Assembly: GCF_048323695.1 (NCBI RefSeq)
Contig: NZ_JBLWFT010000004.1
Coordinates: forward strand, 193,680-257,679
Direction: 5' to 3'
Origin: Aquisalimonas sp007126095
Lineage (GTDB): Bacteria > Pseudomonadota > Gammaproteobacteria > Nitrococcales > Aquisalimonadaceae
DNA: 64,000 nt
In this document: one piece after another, positions 26,567 to 35,238 of the stretch
Layout of the letters: each line of letters starts with the position of its first letter
Numbering within the stretch: the stretch's first letter is position 1
Program-made: the position numbers and the translations under genes
The notes under the pieces: generated by a model
Database searches by the model: none
Told to the model about the DNA's origin: nothing
Seen by the model: the letters and a program-made list of their open reading frames with translations, nothing else

Positions 26567-27780
26567 TGCACGAAGAGCGCCCCACGCCCATGGATCCGCA
26601 GACCGGGCTGCCGACGGACTGGCCGGCTCCGGACCCCGATGCCCTCAAGCTCAGTCAGGCGCTGACCAAACGGCTCCGTGCCCGTATCGAGGACGGCGGT
26701 CCGCTACTCTTTGATGCCTGGATGGAGAGCGTGCTCTACGAGCCCGGCCTCGGTTATTACAGTGCGGGCCAGGAGAAGTTCGGCGCCGCCGGCGACTTCA
26801 TCACCGCGCCGCTCGTCTCGCCGCTGTTCGCCTGGACGCTGGCGGGGCAGTGCGCGGAAGCCCTTGCGGCCGTGGACGGTGACACCATTCTCGAGCTGGG
26901 GCCCGGAGAAGGCTCGCTGGCGGCCGACATCCTCACCGAGCTGGATCGCCAGGGCTGTCTCCCGGTGCGGTACTGCCTGCTCGAGCGCAGCGCCAGCCTG
27001 CGCCAGCGTCAGCACGAGCGGATCGCCGGCGCAGTGCCGCATCTGCTTGATCGGGTGCACTGGCTGGATACTCTGCCCGAGACGCCCATCGACGGCGTGA
27101 TCCTGGGCAATGAAGTACTGGATGCACTGCCCGTGGTGCGGTTCCAGCGCCGTGGCGACAGCGTCGAGGAGCTGGCAGTCACCACGCACGACGGCGGTTT
27201 CGGGTGGCACGTGCAGCCGGCCCGGCCAGCGGTGGTTGACGCGGTCACGGCCATTGAGGCGGAGCTGGGCGCGCCGCTACCGGACGGGTACTGTTCGGAG
27301 CTGTGTCTGCAGCTGCCCGCATTCGTGGCGAGCCTTGCCGATTCCCTGCGCCGGGGGCTGTTGCTGCTCGTTGATTACGGCTACCCGCGGAGCGAGTATT
27401 ATCGGGCAGACCGTCATCAGGGAACGCTGGTGTGCTACTACCGACATCGCGCACACTGGGATCCACTGGTTGTACCGGGGTTGCAGGACGTGACTGCGTT
27501 CGTGGATTTCACGGCGGTGGCCGAGGGGGCTCACGCCGCCGGACTGCGTATCCTCGGGTACACCACCCAGGCGCACTTCCTGATGGGGGCGGGGGTGACG
27601 GAACTGCTGCAGGCCCGGAGGGGCGACGACCCCGTCGAGCAGGCCCGACTGGCGCAACAGGCCAAGACTCTGATGCTGCCCGGGGCCATGGGTGAACGGT
27701 TCCGAGTGCTGGCAGCGGCCACAAGCGAATTCACCGGGATTTCCGGGTTTTCGCTCTACAATCATCTGGAACAGCTTTAG
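26566..27780 (+). CDS. SAM-dependent methyltransferase, MidA/NDUFAF7 family
   Basis: A 404-residue protein of the MidA/NDUFAF7 family (PF02636, COG1565). It has the N-terminal LFDAWMESVLYEPGLGYYSAGQEKFGAAGDFITAP signature, the SAM-binding loop ILELGPGEGSLAADIL, and a later GVILGNEVLDALPV motif. The eukaryotic homologue dimethylates an arginine in a complex I subunit; the bacterial substrate is not known. It overlaps folK at TGATG, consistent with translational coupling. Confidence 0.9.
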   Translation: MHEERPTPMDPQTGLPTDWPAPDPDALKLSQALTKRLRARIEDGGPLLFDAWMESVLYEPGLGYYSAGQEKFGAAGDFITAPLVSPLFAWTLAGQCAEALAAVDGDTILELGPGEGSLAADILTELDRQGCLPVRYCLLERSASLRQRQHERIAGAVPHLLDRVHWLDTLPETPIDGVILGNEVLDALPVVRFQRRGDSVEELAVTTHDGGFGWHVQPARPAVVDAVTAIEAELGAPLPDGYCSELCLQLPAFVASLADSLRRGLLLLVDYGYPRSEYYRADRHQGTLVCYYRHRAHWDPLVVPGLQDVTAFVDFTAVAEGAHAAGLRILGYTTQAHFLMGAGVTELLQARRGDDPVEQARLAQQAKTLMLPGAMGERFRVLAAATSEFTGISGFSLYNHLEQL

Positions 27781-27835
27781 CGATTGTCGTTTAGCGGCGA
27801 TAATCCCCGACCGGGAATAGCCGAGGGCGTAAATC

Positions 27836-28915
27836 ATGGTGGGAGCGGCGACCCAACGGCGGGTACTGGTCCTGGAAGGAGACCATGGGGACTCCGGGCC
27901 GACGACCAGGGAAATCCTGGAGCCGTCCGGGTTTGTCCTCGATCAGGCCCGGGATCCGGACGAGGCGCTGGAACTGGCACGGCGAGAATCCTTTGACGCC
28001 TTCGTGCTGGATGCCGAAAGCTTCGGTGCGGAGGGTATCGCCCTCTGCCGCCAGCTCCGTGACGAGCCCGGCTATTACCTGTCGCCGATTCTGCTCACCG
28101 CCGAGGCCAACGACCGCGCCACATGGCAGAAGGCGTTCGCCGCCGGCTGTGATGACCTCCTGCGTCGGCCGCTGGAGCCGGTGGTGGTTCGCGCGCGCCT
28201 GGTGAACCTCCTGGAGAAGGCGGATTACGCCCAGGAGCTTGAGCGCGTGCGCGCGAACCTCGCCCGATACGTCTCCCCGCGACTGCGCCAGATCGTCCAG
28301 AACGCCGGACCGGAAGACGGTTTTCCGCCCCCGCAGTCCCAGCACGTCTGCATCCTCTTCTCCGACATTCGTGGCTTCACGGCGCTGGCCCAGACAATCC
28401 CGCCGGCGCGGTTGTTCGCCTCCGTCAGCCAGCACCTGGGGAGCCAGGTGGAGGCGGTCTACGCCCACGGCGGCTATGTGGACAAGTTCGGCGGTGACGG
28501 CATCATGGCCGTGTTCGACGGTGACGCCATGGCCCACGACGCCTGTGCCTGTGCGTTGGACATGATCGAGGCCAACGCCGCCATGCAGGGCGGCGAGTTC
28601 GAGATTCCGCTCGGTATCGGCATCCACGAGGGCCCCGTGGTGGCCGGCAATATCGGCTCCGGCGAGCACCTGGATTACACGGTAATCGGCAACACAGTGA
28701 ACCTGGCCGCGCGTCTGTGCGGCTGGGCCAGCCCCGGCGATATCGTCGTCTCCGAGGCCGTACGCAGCGTGCTGCGGGAGACCGATGAATTTGCCTGCGT
28801 GGAGCCGCGTGAGGCGAATGTGCGCGGCCTGAAAGAGGCGATCACCCTGTATCGCCTGGAAGGCAAGAGTGCGGGCGAGGCGCAGCGCGAGGGCAGTGGC
28901 ACTGTCGAGGGCTAA
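27836..28915 (+). CDS. response regulator fused to class III adenylate cyclase
   Basis: A 359-residue soluble protein. A receiver domain (about residues 8-125) has the phospho-Asp in FDAFVLDAES and the Thr in ILLTAEA, but the usual invariant Lys before the beta5-Pro is Arg (LLRRPLEP). A linker coiled coil (about 130-165) leads to a class III cyclase catalytic domain (about 170-340) with metal Asp residues in LFSDIRGFTAL and FGGDGIMAVF, and the transition-state Asn/Arg in VNLAARL. The Lys in DKFGGD favours ATP over GTP. No kinase gene is adjacent. Its stop overlaps the stop of convergent cca by four bases. Confidence 0.88.
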   Translation: MVGAATQRRVLVLEGDHGDSGPTTREILEPSGFVLDQARDPDEALELARRESFDAFVLDAESFGAEGIALCRQLRDEPGYYLSPILLTAEANDRATWQKAFAAGCDDLLRRPLEPVVVRARLVNLLEKADYAQELERVRANLARYVSPRLRQIVQNAGPEDGFPPPQSQHVCILFSDIRGFTALAQTIPPARLFASVSQHLGSQVEAVYAHGGYVDKFGGDGIMAVFDGDAMAHDACACALDMIEANAAMQGGEFEIPLGIGIHEGPVVAGNIGSGEHLDYTVIGNTVNLAARLCGWASPGDIVVSEAVRSVLRETDEFACVEPREANVRGLKEAITLYRLEGKSAGEAQREGSGTVEG

Positions 28916-30129
28916 TCTCCGGGGCGGGGCAGCCGCTCGATGGCGCGGAGCCGCTCCTTTTGCACCGCTTCGGCAATGGCCGGTCCCTTCAGACCCGCTT
29001 TGGCGAAGCGTCCGCCGCTGATGTCCCGCGTGGCGTCGAGGCAGGCCTGCAGGCGGCGTGTCGGCGGGTAGTCCGTCACGGTGTCCGCGGTCCCGGCGGT
29101 GACCGCATCCACGGACACTGCCAGCAGAAAGGCGCTGAACCGCTCCGGCCGCCGGAACGCATCGCACGCTTCCAGCAACTGCAGCATGCCCTCGGCGCCC
29201 AGTGCGTCTGCGGCGTGAGCCGTGTTCCGGTGCGCCGCGTAGGTGAGTGTCAGTGCCCGGTAAGCGTTGGGCGTGCGCAGCCGCTGACACGCGGAGCGGG
29301 CGTGCCCCGGGGCCAGGTCGTCGCGATCGAGCGCCCCGAGGACCAGGGCCAGTTTCACCGGGCCGTCCGCGCCGTCCACTTTGGCCGCGGTATCCACCGC
29401 CGCCAGGGCGTGGTCCCCGGCGTTCACCCTGTGGCCGGCCACGGTGGTGATTTCCCGCGTGAAGGCGCCGTCCAGCTCCGGAATTAGTCGCGCCAGTGCG
29501 CCGCAGTCGCGGAGCACACGGAAAAACGCCGATGGGCACGGTTCGGTGAGTGTCTTGTCCAGCTCCTGCCACACCCGCTCCGGGACGAGATGATCCACTT
29601 CGCCGTCGGCCACCATGCGCTGGCACAGGTACTTGGTCTCGTCCGCGGGGCGAAAGCCGAGCGGTGCGTAACGCGCCGTGAACCGGGCCAGGCGCAGGAT
29701 GCGCACCGGGTCCTCCTGGAACGCGTCGGAGACATGGCGGAGGAGCCGCGCCTCCAGGTCGGCATGGCCGCTGAACGGGTCCACCAGTGTGCCGTCCGGG
29801 CGCTGGGCCATGGCGTTCACGGTGAGATCCCGGCGCACCAGATCGTCTTCCAGGGTCACGTCGGGTGCCGCGTGGAAGCTGAAGCCGTGGTAGCCGCGAC
29901 CGGTCTTGCGCTCGGTGCGGGCGAGCGCATATTCCTCGTGGGTTTCCGGGTGCAGGAACACGGGGAAGTCCTTGCCCACGGGGCGGAAGCCGCGGGACTC
30001 CATGACCTCGGGCGTCGCGCCCACCACCACCCAGTCGCACTCGACCACGGCGCGGCCGAGCAGGGCGTCCCGCACGGCGCCGCCGACCAGGTACACCTCC
30101 AGGCCGGCGGTGCAGGGATCCACTGCCAC
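28912..30129 (-). CDS. cca: CCA-adding tRNA nucleotidyltransferase
   Basis: A 405-residue class II CCA enzyme beginning at a GTG (30129). The nucleotidyltransferase head has VYLVGGAVRDALLG and the metal motif VECDWVVVGATPE; the LVRRDLTVNAMA and EDPVRILRLARFTARY (nucleotide-template) motifs follow. It repairs or builds the 3' CCA of tRNAs. Length is near E. coli Cca (about 412), which has an HD phosphohydrolase domain. Here the expected HDxGK segment reads LGALDRDDLAPG with no His-Asp pair, so the phosphatase side activity is probably lost. It is four bases downstream of the NDUFA9-like gene. Confidence 0.94.
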   Translation of the reverse strand: MAVDPCTAGLEVYLVGGAVRDALLGRAVVECDWVVVGATPEVMESRGFRPVGKDFPVFLHPETHEEYALARTERKTGRGYHGFSFHAAPDVTLEDDLVRRDLTVNAMAQRPDGTLVDPFSGHADLEARLLRHVSDAFQEDPVRILRLARFTARYAPLGFRPADETKYLCQRMVADGEVDHLVPERVWQELDKTLTEPCPSAFFRVLRDCGALARLIPELDGAFTREITTVAGHRVNAGDHALAAVDTAAKVDGADGPVKLALVLGALDRDDLAPGHARSACQRLRTPNAYRALTLTYAAHRNTAHAADALGAEGMLQLLEACDAFRRPERFSAFLLAVSVDAVTAGTADTVTDYPPTRRLQACLDATRDISGGRFAKAGLKGPAIAEAVQKERLRAIERLPRPGD

Positions 30130-30132
30130 GAT

Positions 30133-31092
30133 TCAGCGCCCGGCGGCCTGGCGGAACTGGTTGTACCGCGCCCGCTCGGTCTTGTTGGCCAGGTAGGAGG
30201 GCACGACGGCGTCAATGGCCGTGGGCTTGATACCCAGTTCCGGCAGATTGTTCACGCCGCAGACGTTGTCCACGGTGGCCGAGAGGTAGTTGTCCATGGA
30301 GTAGGGCTTGCCCGGTACCCGTTGCAGCACGCGCGCCTGCAGGCGTGAAAGACGGTCGCTCAGCGGCCATACGGCTCGGCGAAGCCCGGCCTTGTCGGCG
30401 GTGTAGCGCACCAGCTCCTCGAGGCTATAGGTGTCCGGGCCGCAGAGGTCGTACGTCTGGCCGAAGGTGTCCCGATCGGTGAGTGCGTCGGTGAATGCCT
30501 GGGCCACGTCGCCCACGTAGACGGGGCTGAACCGGGCCCGCGGCGAAGGCAGCGGGAAGGCGCCGGGCGAGAGCCGCAGCAACGTCGCGAACTGGTTGAA
30601 GAAGCTGTCGTCCGGGCCGAAGATCACCGATGGGCGGAACACCGTCACGTCCAGGTCGTTGGCTGCCAGCACCCGGCGCTCGGCTTCGCCCTTGGTCTGT
30701 TGATAGTAGCTCGGGCCGTGGTCGGCGTCGGCGCCCAGGGCGCTCATGTGCAGCAGACGGGTCACACCCGTGGCGCGGCAGGCATCCAGCACCTTGTCGG
30801 TGAGCTCCACGTGGGCGTGGCGGAAGCCGCTGCCGTCGAAGCCCTTCTCGTTGAGAATGCCCACCAGGTTGATGACGGCGTCGCACTCTGCGAACAGCTC
30901 CCTCAGCGTCTCCGGTTCATGGATGTTCGCTTCCACCAGTTCCAGACCGGGGACGACGAGAATCTGCTTGGTGCGTTCGCGCCGGCGTGTGGGAATCCGG
31001 GAATGGATTTCCTGGTCGTGAAGGCGGTTGGCGAGGTGCCGGCCGACAAACCCGCTGCCGCCGAGAATGCAGACCCGTTGCATGCGCATCAT
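30133..31092 (-). CDS. NAD(P)-dependent short-chain dehydrogenase-like protein, complex I NDUFA9 family
   Basis: A 319-residue extended-SDR protein. The Rossmann loop VCILGGSGFVGRHLANRL starts at about residue 7. The YYQQTKGEAER segment carries the Tyr-xxx-Lys-like pair, and FRPSVIFGPDDSFFNQFA is the NDUFA9/YbjT-type signature. The bacterial members are atypical SDRs of uncertain substrate. GGAG lies upstream of a cluster of ATGs (31092, 31089, 31083). It is upstream of cca on the same strand and divergent from the TauE permease. Confidence 0.88.
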   Translation of the reverse strand: MMRMQRVCILGGSGFVGRHLANRLHDQEIHSRIPTRRRERTKQILVVPGLELVEANIHEPETLRELFAECDAVINLVGILNEKGFDGSGFRHAHVELTDKVLDACRATGVTRLLHMSALGADADHGPSYYQQTKGEAERRVLAANDLDVTVFRPSVIFGPDDSFFNQFATLLRLSPGAFPLPSPRARFSPVYVGDVAQAFTDALTDRDTFGQTYDLCGPDTYSLEELVRYTADKAGLRRAVWPLSDRLSRLQARVLQRVPGKPYSMDNYLSATVDNVCGVNNLPELGIKPTAIDAVVPSYLANKTERARYNQFRQAAGR

Positions 31093-31273
31093 GAATCGCG
31101 GCTCCGTGTGCTCGAAAAATGGCCCGTTGGGGCGTGCTGGTTGCCAAGTCTATCAAGAAGCCCGCGGGACGTCGGTGGCGAATTTCCGCGCCGGAACCGT
31201 TACCCTGTGCCGCGCCTGCGGCCGTACGCGTGGGTCGGGCCGTGAATTCGCAAGTCTGGAGCGGGGGCTGTAC

Positions 31274-32065
31274 ATGCTGACGACTCTTCTCGTTTTTCTC
31301 GCCGCGGGCGCCGTGGCCGGGCTGATCGGCGGGCTGTTCGGACTCGGCGGCGGCGTGGTGATGGTGCCGGTGCTACTGTTCGTTTTTGCTGCCCAGGGGG
31401 TGTCGGAGGCGGTGATCATGCACATGGCCGTGGGCAGTTCGCTGGCGGTGATCGTGCTGACCTCGCTCTCTTCCGTTCGTGCGCATCACGGTCTCGGCGG
31501 CGTGATGTGGCCGGTGTTCGGCCGGCTTGTTGCGGGGATTGTCGTCGGGGCGCTGCTGGGTGCATGGCTGGCCGACAGCCTGTCGACCACGGCGTTGCAG
31601 AACGTGTTCGCCGTCTTTCTCGTGCTGGTGGCCGTGAAGATGGGCTTCGACCTGAACCCGCGCGCCAGCGGGCGTGAGCCCGGAGCCGTGGGCATGACGG
31701 CGGCCGGTGGCGTCATCGGCAGCCTCTCGGCCCTGGTGGGGATCGGTGGCGGCACGCTGACGGTGCCGTTTCTGTCGTGGTGCGGCGTCGCCATGCGTCA
31801 GGCCGTGGGCACGTCGGCGGCCTGCGGGTTGCCTATCGCCCTCGCGGGGTCGGTCGGGTTCATGCTCACGGGGTGGGGGCGTCCGGATCTGCCTGCCCTG
31901 GCCACGGGGTACGTCTACTGGCCGGCGGTGGCGGGCATGGCCGTGGCCAGTGTCCTCACGGCGCCGCACGGCGCCCGTCTGGCGCACCGGCTCCCCGGAG
32001 CCCTGCTCAAACGGCTGTTCGCTTTGCTGCTGGCGGTGGTGGCGCTGCGCCTGCTGCTCGGTTAG
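31274..32065 (+). CDS. TauE/SafE family permease (sulfite/organosulfur exporter type)
   Basis: A 263-residue protein with about eight membrane helices and two homologous halves. The family turns are GGLFGLGGGVVMVPVLL in the first half and ALVGIGGGTLTVPFLSW in the second. TauE/SafE proteins export sulfite or sulfoacetate; the substrate here cannot be read from sequence. GGAG precedes the ATG at 31274. Its stop overlaps the stop of the convergent YfaZ-like gene. Confidence 0.9.
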   Translation: MLTTLLVFLAAGAVAGLIGGLFGLGGGVVMVPVLLFVFAAQGVSEAVIMHMAVGSSLAVIVLTSLSSVRAHHGLGGVMWPVFGRLVAGIVVGALLGAWLADSLSTTALQNVFAVFLVLVAVKMGFDLNPRASGREPGAVGMTAAGGVIGSLSALVGIGGGTLTVPFLSWCGVAMRQAVGTSAACGLPIALAGSVGFMLTGWGRPDLPALATGYVYWPAVAGMAVASVLTAPHGARLAHRLPGALLKRLFALLLAVVALRLLLG

Positions 32066-32634
32066 AAACGCAGGCGCAGGCCGGCGTGCAGGCCGTCGTC
32101 GACCCGCTCGTCGCGGTACTCGTCCATGTGGAACTTGATCTGCCGGTAGCCCACGAAGGCGTGGGCGCCGCTGACCAGTTCCGCTTCCAGGCGGATCTGC
32201 CCCTCGGTCACCCGGTCGGCGTCGCCACCCGTTGTGATATTGGGTGAGACGTAGCCCTGCAGCACGATCGCCAGCGGAATGTTGGCCGGAATACCCACGC
32301 CGACATTGCCGCCCACCGCCAGCGCCGCAATGCTCTCGCCGGAGGCGTCCAGATCGGCGCCGTAGAGCTTGGTGCCGACGCCGAAGGTCACGGGCTGCCA
32401 GCGCCCCTCCACCTCATTGTTGACGGTCAGGAAGAGGCTGCCGAGCAGGTCGGTGTCCTCGTTGTAGAGCAGCCCCCCGCCATAGCGCACGCTCTGGTTC
32501 GCGTCTTGGGAGTTGCGGTCGGCAAGAATGAGTTCCGCCATCTCGTCACTGAGGGCGAGCTCCAGTTCCTGTGCGTGCGCGGTGGTCGTGACGGTGCCGG
32601 CAACGACGACGGCCAGCATCAAGCGTCGGAGCAT
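32062..32634 (-). CDS. YfaZ family outer-membrane protein
   Basis: A 190-residue secreted barrel protein: a signal peptide (LMLAVVVAGTVTTTAHA), then the YfaZ-like body (PF07437) with DEMAELILADRNSQDANQSVRYGGGLLYNEDTDLL and VGGNVGVGIPANIPLAIVLQGYVSP, ending DGLHAGLRLRF with a C-terminal Phe typical of outer-membrane insertion. Function is unknown. It lies downstream of accC on the same strand but is separated by a terminator-like hairpin. Confidence 0.82.
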   Translation of the reverse strand: MLRRLMLAVVVAGTVTTTAHAQELELALSDEMAELILADRNSQDANQSVRYGGGLLYNEDTDLLGSLFLTVNNEVEGRWQPVTFGVGTKLYGADLDASGESIAALAVGGNVGVGIPANIPLAIVLQGYVSPNITTGGDADRVTEGQIRLEAELVSGAHAFVGYRQIKFHMDEYRDERVDDGLHAGLRLRF

Positions 32635-32701
32635 GGTGTCCTCCGGTGGAAGCGGTCTGAAAGGCGGACGCCGCAGGGGTGTCCCGATGCCACGGCATTA
32701 A

Positions 32702-32722
32702 ACGGCGCCGAAGGGGCGCCGT
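32702..32722 (-). terminator. terminator after accC
   Basis: An 8-bp stem (ACGGCGCC / GGCGCCGT) with a 5-base loop. On the minus strand it is followed by TTTAAT, and it sits 21 bases past the accC stop. The T-run is short, so termination may be partial. Confidence 0.6.
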
Positions 32723-32742
32723 GCAAGTGTCGTGTGCGGGCG

Positions 32743-34086
32743 TCAGCCTTCGGCGAGCCGCTTCTCCAAGTAGTGGATGTTGGTGCCGCCGGCCTGGAAG
32801 TTCGGGTCCAGAAGCAGATCCTGGTGCAGCGCCACGTTGGTCTTGATGCCGCCGATGATCACCTCCGCCAGGGCGGTGCGCATGCGCGCCAGTGCCGAGT
32901 CGCGGGTATCACTGTGGGTGATCAGCTTGCCGATCATGGAGTCGTAATAGGGCGGGACCTTGTACCCGGAGTAGATGTGCGAGTCCACGCGCACACCGGG
33001 GCCGCCCGGTGCGTGGTACTGCTTGATCTCGCCGGGGGATGGCACGAACTTCACCGGGTCTTCGGCGTTCAGCCGGCACTCGATGGCATGGCCGCGCACG
33101 ACGATGTCGTTCTGGCTGTAGCTGAGCCGCTCGCCGGAGGCGATGCGCAGCTGTTCCCGGACCAGGTCGACGCCCGTGACCATTTCCGTCACCGGGTGCT
33201 CCACCTGGATGCGGGTGTTCATCTCGATGAAGTAGAAGTTGCCGTCTTCGTACAGGAACTCGAACGTGCCGGCGCCGCGGTAGCCGATCTCCCGGCAGGC
33301 CAGGGCGCACCGCTCACCGATCTCCTGGCGCTGGGCCTCGGTCAGCCCGGGCGCCGGGCTCTCTTCGATGACTTTCTGGTGGCGACGCTGCATGGAGCAG
33401 TCCCGCTCGCCCAGGTGGATGGCGTTGCCGTAGTTGTCCGCCAGTACCTGGATCTCGATATGGCGCGGATTCTCCAGGTACTTCTCCATGTACACCATGG
33501 CGTTGCCGAACGACGAGCGGGCCTCGTTGCGCGTCACGGAGATGGCGCCGAGCAGGTCGGACTCGTTGTGGACCACGCGCATGCCGCGCCCGCCACCGCC
33601 GCCGGCCGCCTTGATGATGACCGGGTAGCCGATGCCGCGCGCCAGGCTCAGATTGCGGTCGTCGTCGTCATCCAGCGGGCCGTCGGAGCCGGGTACGCAC
33701 GGGATGCCGGCTTCCTTCATGGCGTTGATGGCCGCGACCTTGTCACCCATGACCCGGATGGTCTCGGCCATGGGCCCGATGAAGGTGAAACCCGAGTGCT
33801 CCACCCGCTCGGCAAAGTCGGGGTTCTCGGAGAGAAAGCCGTAGCCGGGGTGGATGCCGTCGGCTGCAGTCACCTCGGCAGCGCTGATGATGGCCGGGAT
33901 GTTGAGGTAGCTCTCGGCGGACGAGGGCGGGCCGATGCACACGGTTTCGTCTGCCAGGCGCACGTGCTTGAGATCCCGGTCGGCGCTGGAGTGCGCCGCG
34001 ACCGTGCGGATCCCGAGCTCGCGGCAGGCGCGCAGGATGCGCAGGGCGATCTCGCCGCGATTGGCAATTAGGACTTTTTCCAGCAT
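32743..34086 (-). CDS. accC: biotin carboxylase subunit of acetyl-CoA carboxylase
   Basis: A 447-residue ATP-grasp biotin carboxylase. It starts MLEKVLIANRGEIALRILRAC, with the glycine-rich ATP loop KAAGGGGGRGM, the EMNTRIQVEHPVTE motif (catalytic Glu and Arg) and GHAIECRLNAEDP. It carboxylates the biotin on AccB using bicarbonate and ATP, the first step of fatty acid synthesis. It is 25 bases downstream of accB in the aroQ-accB-accC operon. prmA, which often follows accC, is absent here. Confidence 0.98.
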   Translation of the reverse strand: MLEKVLIANRGEIALRILRACRELGIRTVAAHSSADRDLKHVRLADETVCIGPPSSAESYLNIPAIISAAEVTAADGIHPGYGFLSENPDFAERVEHSGFTFIGPMAETIRVMGDKVAAINAMKEAGIPCVPGSDGPLDDDDDRNLSLARGIGYPVIIKAAGGGGGRGMRVVHNESDLLGAISVTRNEARSSFGNAMVYMEKYLENPRHIEIQVLADNYGNAIHLGERDCSMQRRHQKVIEESPAPGLTEAQRQEIGERCALACREIGYRGAGTFEFLYEDGNFYFIEMNTRIQVEHPVTEMVTGVDLVREQLRIASGERLSYSQNDIVVRGHAIECRLNAEDPVKFVPSPGEIKQYHAPGGPGVRVDSHIYSGYKVPPYYDSMIGKLITHSDTRDSALARMRTALAEVIIGGIKTNVALHQDLLLDPNFQAGGTNIHYLEKRLAEG

Positions 34087-34111
34087 GAGCAAGTGATCCC
34101 CGGGTGATGCG

Positions 34112-34585
34112 TTACTGGATAATGAACAGCGGCTGGTCGTACTCCACCGGCTGCCCGTCTTCCAGCACGATGGCGGCGACGGTGCCCGCTTTGTCCGCCT
34201 CGATCTGGTTGAGCATCTTCATGGCTTCGATGATGCACAGGGTATCACCCACTTTCACCTGCTGGCCTACCTCGACGAACGGCTTAGCCCCAGGTGCCGG
34301 TGCCCGGTAGAAGGTGCCTACCATGGGCGAGCGCACCGAGTGACCGTCCGGCACGTCGCTGCCGCCAGCCCCCTCGCCGGCATCGGGCGCCGCGGCGGGT
34401 GGCGTCTGGGGAGCAGGTGCGGCGGCCGGCGCCTGCGGCGGGGCGGCGTGGGCGAGCATCTGTGGCGCCGCTTCTCCGCCCCCGCGGCTGATGCGCACGG
34501 ACTCTTCCCCTTCCTTGATCTCGATCTCGTTGATGCCGGACTCTTCGAGCAGCTCGATTAGCCGTTTGATCTTGCGGATATCCAT
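34112..34585 (-). CDS. accB: biotin carboxyl carrier protein of acetyl-CoA carboxylase
   Basis: A 157-residue BCCP. The N-terminal dimerisation segment (MDIRKIKRLIELLEESGINEIEIKEG) is followed by an Ala/Pro-rich flexible linker (about residues 38-80) and a biotinyl domain with the biotin-accepting Lys123 in IEAMKMLNQIEADKAG. It carries CO2 between AccC and AccAD. It starts four bases after the aroQ stop and lies immediately before accC. Confidence 0.98.
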   Translation of the reverse strand: MDIRKIKRLIELLEESGINEIEIKEGEESVRISRGGGEAAPQMLAHAAPPQAPAAAPAPQTPPAAAPDAGEGAGGSDVPDGHSVRSPMVGTFYRAPAPGAKPFVEVGQQVKVGDTLCIIEAMKMLNQIEADKAGTVAAIVLEDGQPVEYDQPLFIIQ

Positions 34586-34589
34586 GTGC

Positions 34590-35039
34590 TTATCCTGCGT
34601 TCTGATTGATGTGCCGGATCGCTGCCTGCAGGGCGAGCTCGTAGCTCAGCGCCTCGAGGCCGCTTATCACGCCAACGGCCACATCCGACAGGTAGGAGTG
34701 CTGCCGGAAGGGTTCGCGGGCGTGGACGTTTGAAAGATGGACTTCCACGAAGGGAATGGCCACGCCGAGCAGTGCGTCGCGGAGCGCCACGCTGGTGTGG
34801 GTGTAGGCTGCGGGATTGATGAGGATGAAATCGACCCCCGCCTCCCCGGCCGCGTGAATGCGATCAACCAGCGCGCCTTCGTGGTTACTCTGGAAGGTTT
34901 CCACGGTCACGCCGGCCGCATTGGCCTGGCGTTGCAGACGGGCGTTGATCGTATCCAGGGTGTCGGTGCCGTAGACACCGGGTTCGCGCCGGCCAAGCAG
35001 GTTGAGATTGGGCCCGTTGAGCACCAGAATGCTCGCCAT
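34590..35039 (-). CDS. aroQ: type II 3-dehydroquinate dehydratase
   Basis: A 149-residue type II dehydroquinase of the shikimate pathway. It starts MASILVLNGPNLNLLGRREPGVYG (active-site Arg/Tyr loop). Other conserved blocks are QSNHEGALVDRIH, FILINPAAYTHTSVALRDAL and VEVHLSNVHAREPFRQHSYLS. A homododecamer is expected from the family. It leads the aroQ-accB-accC operon; the start is ATG 35039, not a longer frame that lacks a ribosome-binding site. Confidence 0.97.
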   Translation of the reverse strand: MASILVLNGPNLNLLGRREPGVYGTDTLDTINARLQRQANAAGVTVETFQSNHEGALVDRIHAAGEAGVDFILINPAAYTHTSVALRDALLGVAIPFVEVHLSNVHAREPFRQHSYLSDVAVGVISGLEALSYELALQAAIRHINQNAG

Positions 35040-35126
35040 TGGCTCCCCCGAGTGTCGTGCCGCCAGGGTGCCGGCGCCACGGGTTGCCACCCGCTACCGT
35101 CCCCTCGTTCTGAAGTCGTGGCCGCG

Positions 35127-35155
35127 ATTGTGTACCAACGACGGATGCTTGTCCA
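35127..35155 (-). promoter_or_regulatory. promoter of aroQ-accB-accC
   Basis: Minus strand: -35 TGGACA (35155-35150), a 17-base spacer, and -10 CACAAT (35132-35127), about 90 bases before the aroQ start, in the 199-base gap after tlpA. The match is good at -35 and moderate at -10. Confidence 0.55.
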
Positions 35156-35238
35156 CGGAGTCGCGTTATTTTTGCGACGTTCGCCGCATTTTGCGGTATT
35201 TCAGTGATGATTTCGCCCAGTGTAGGACAGGGTCGGCG

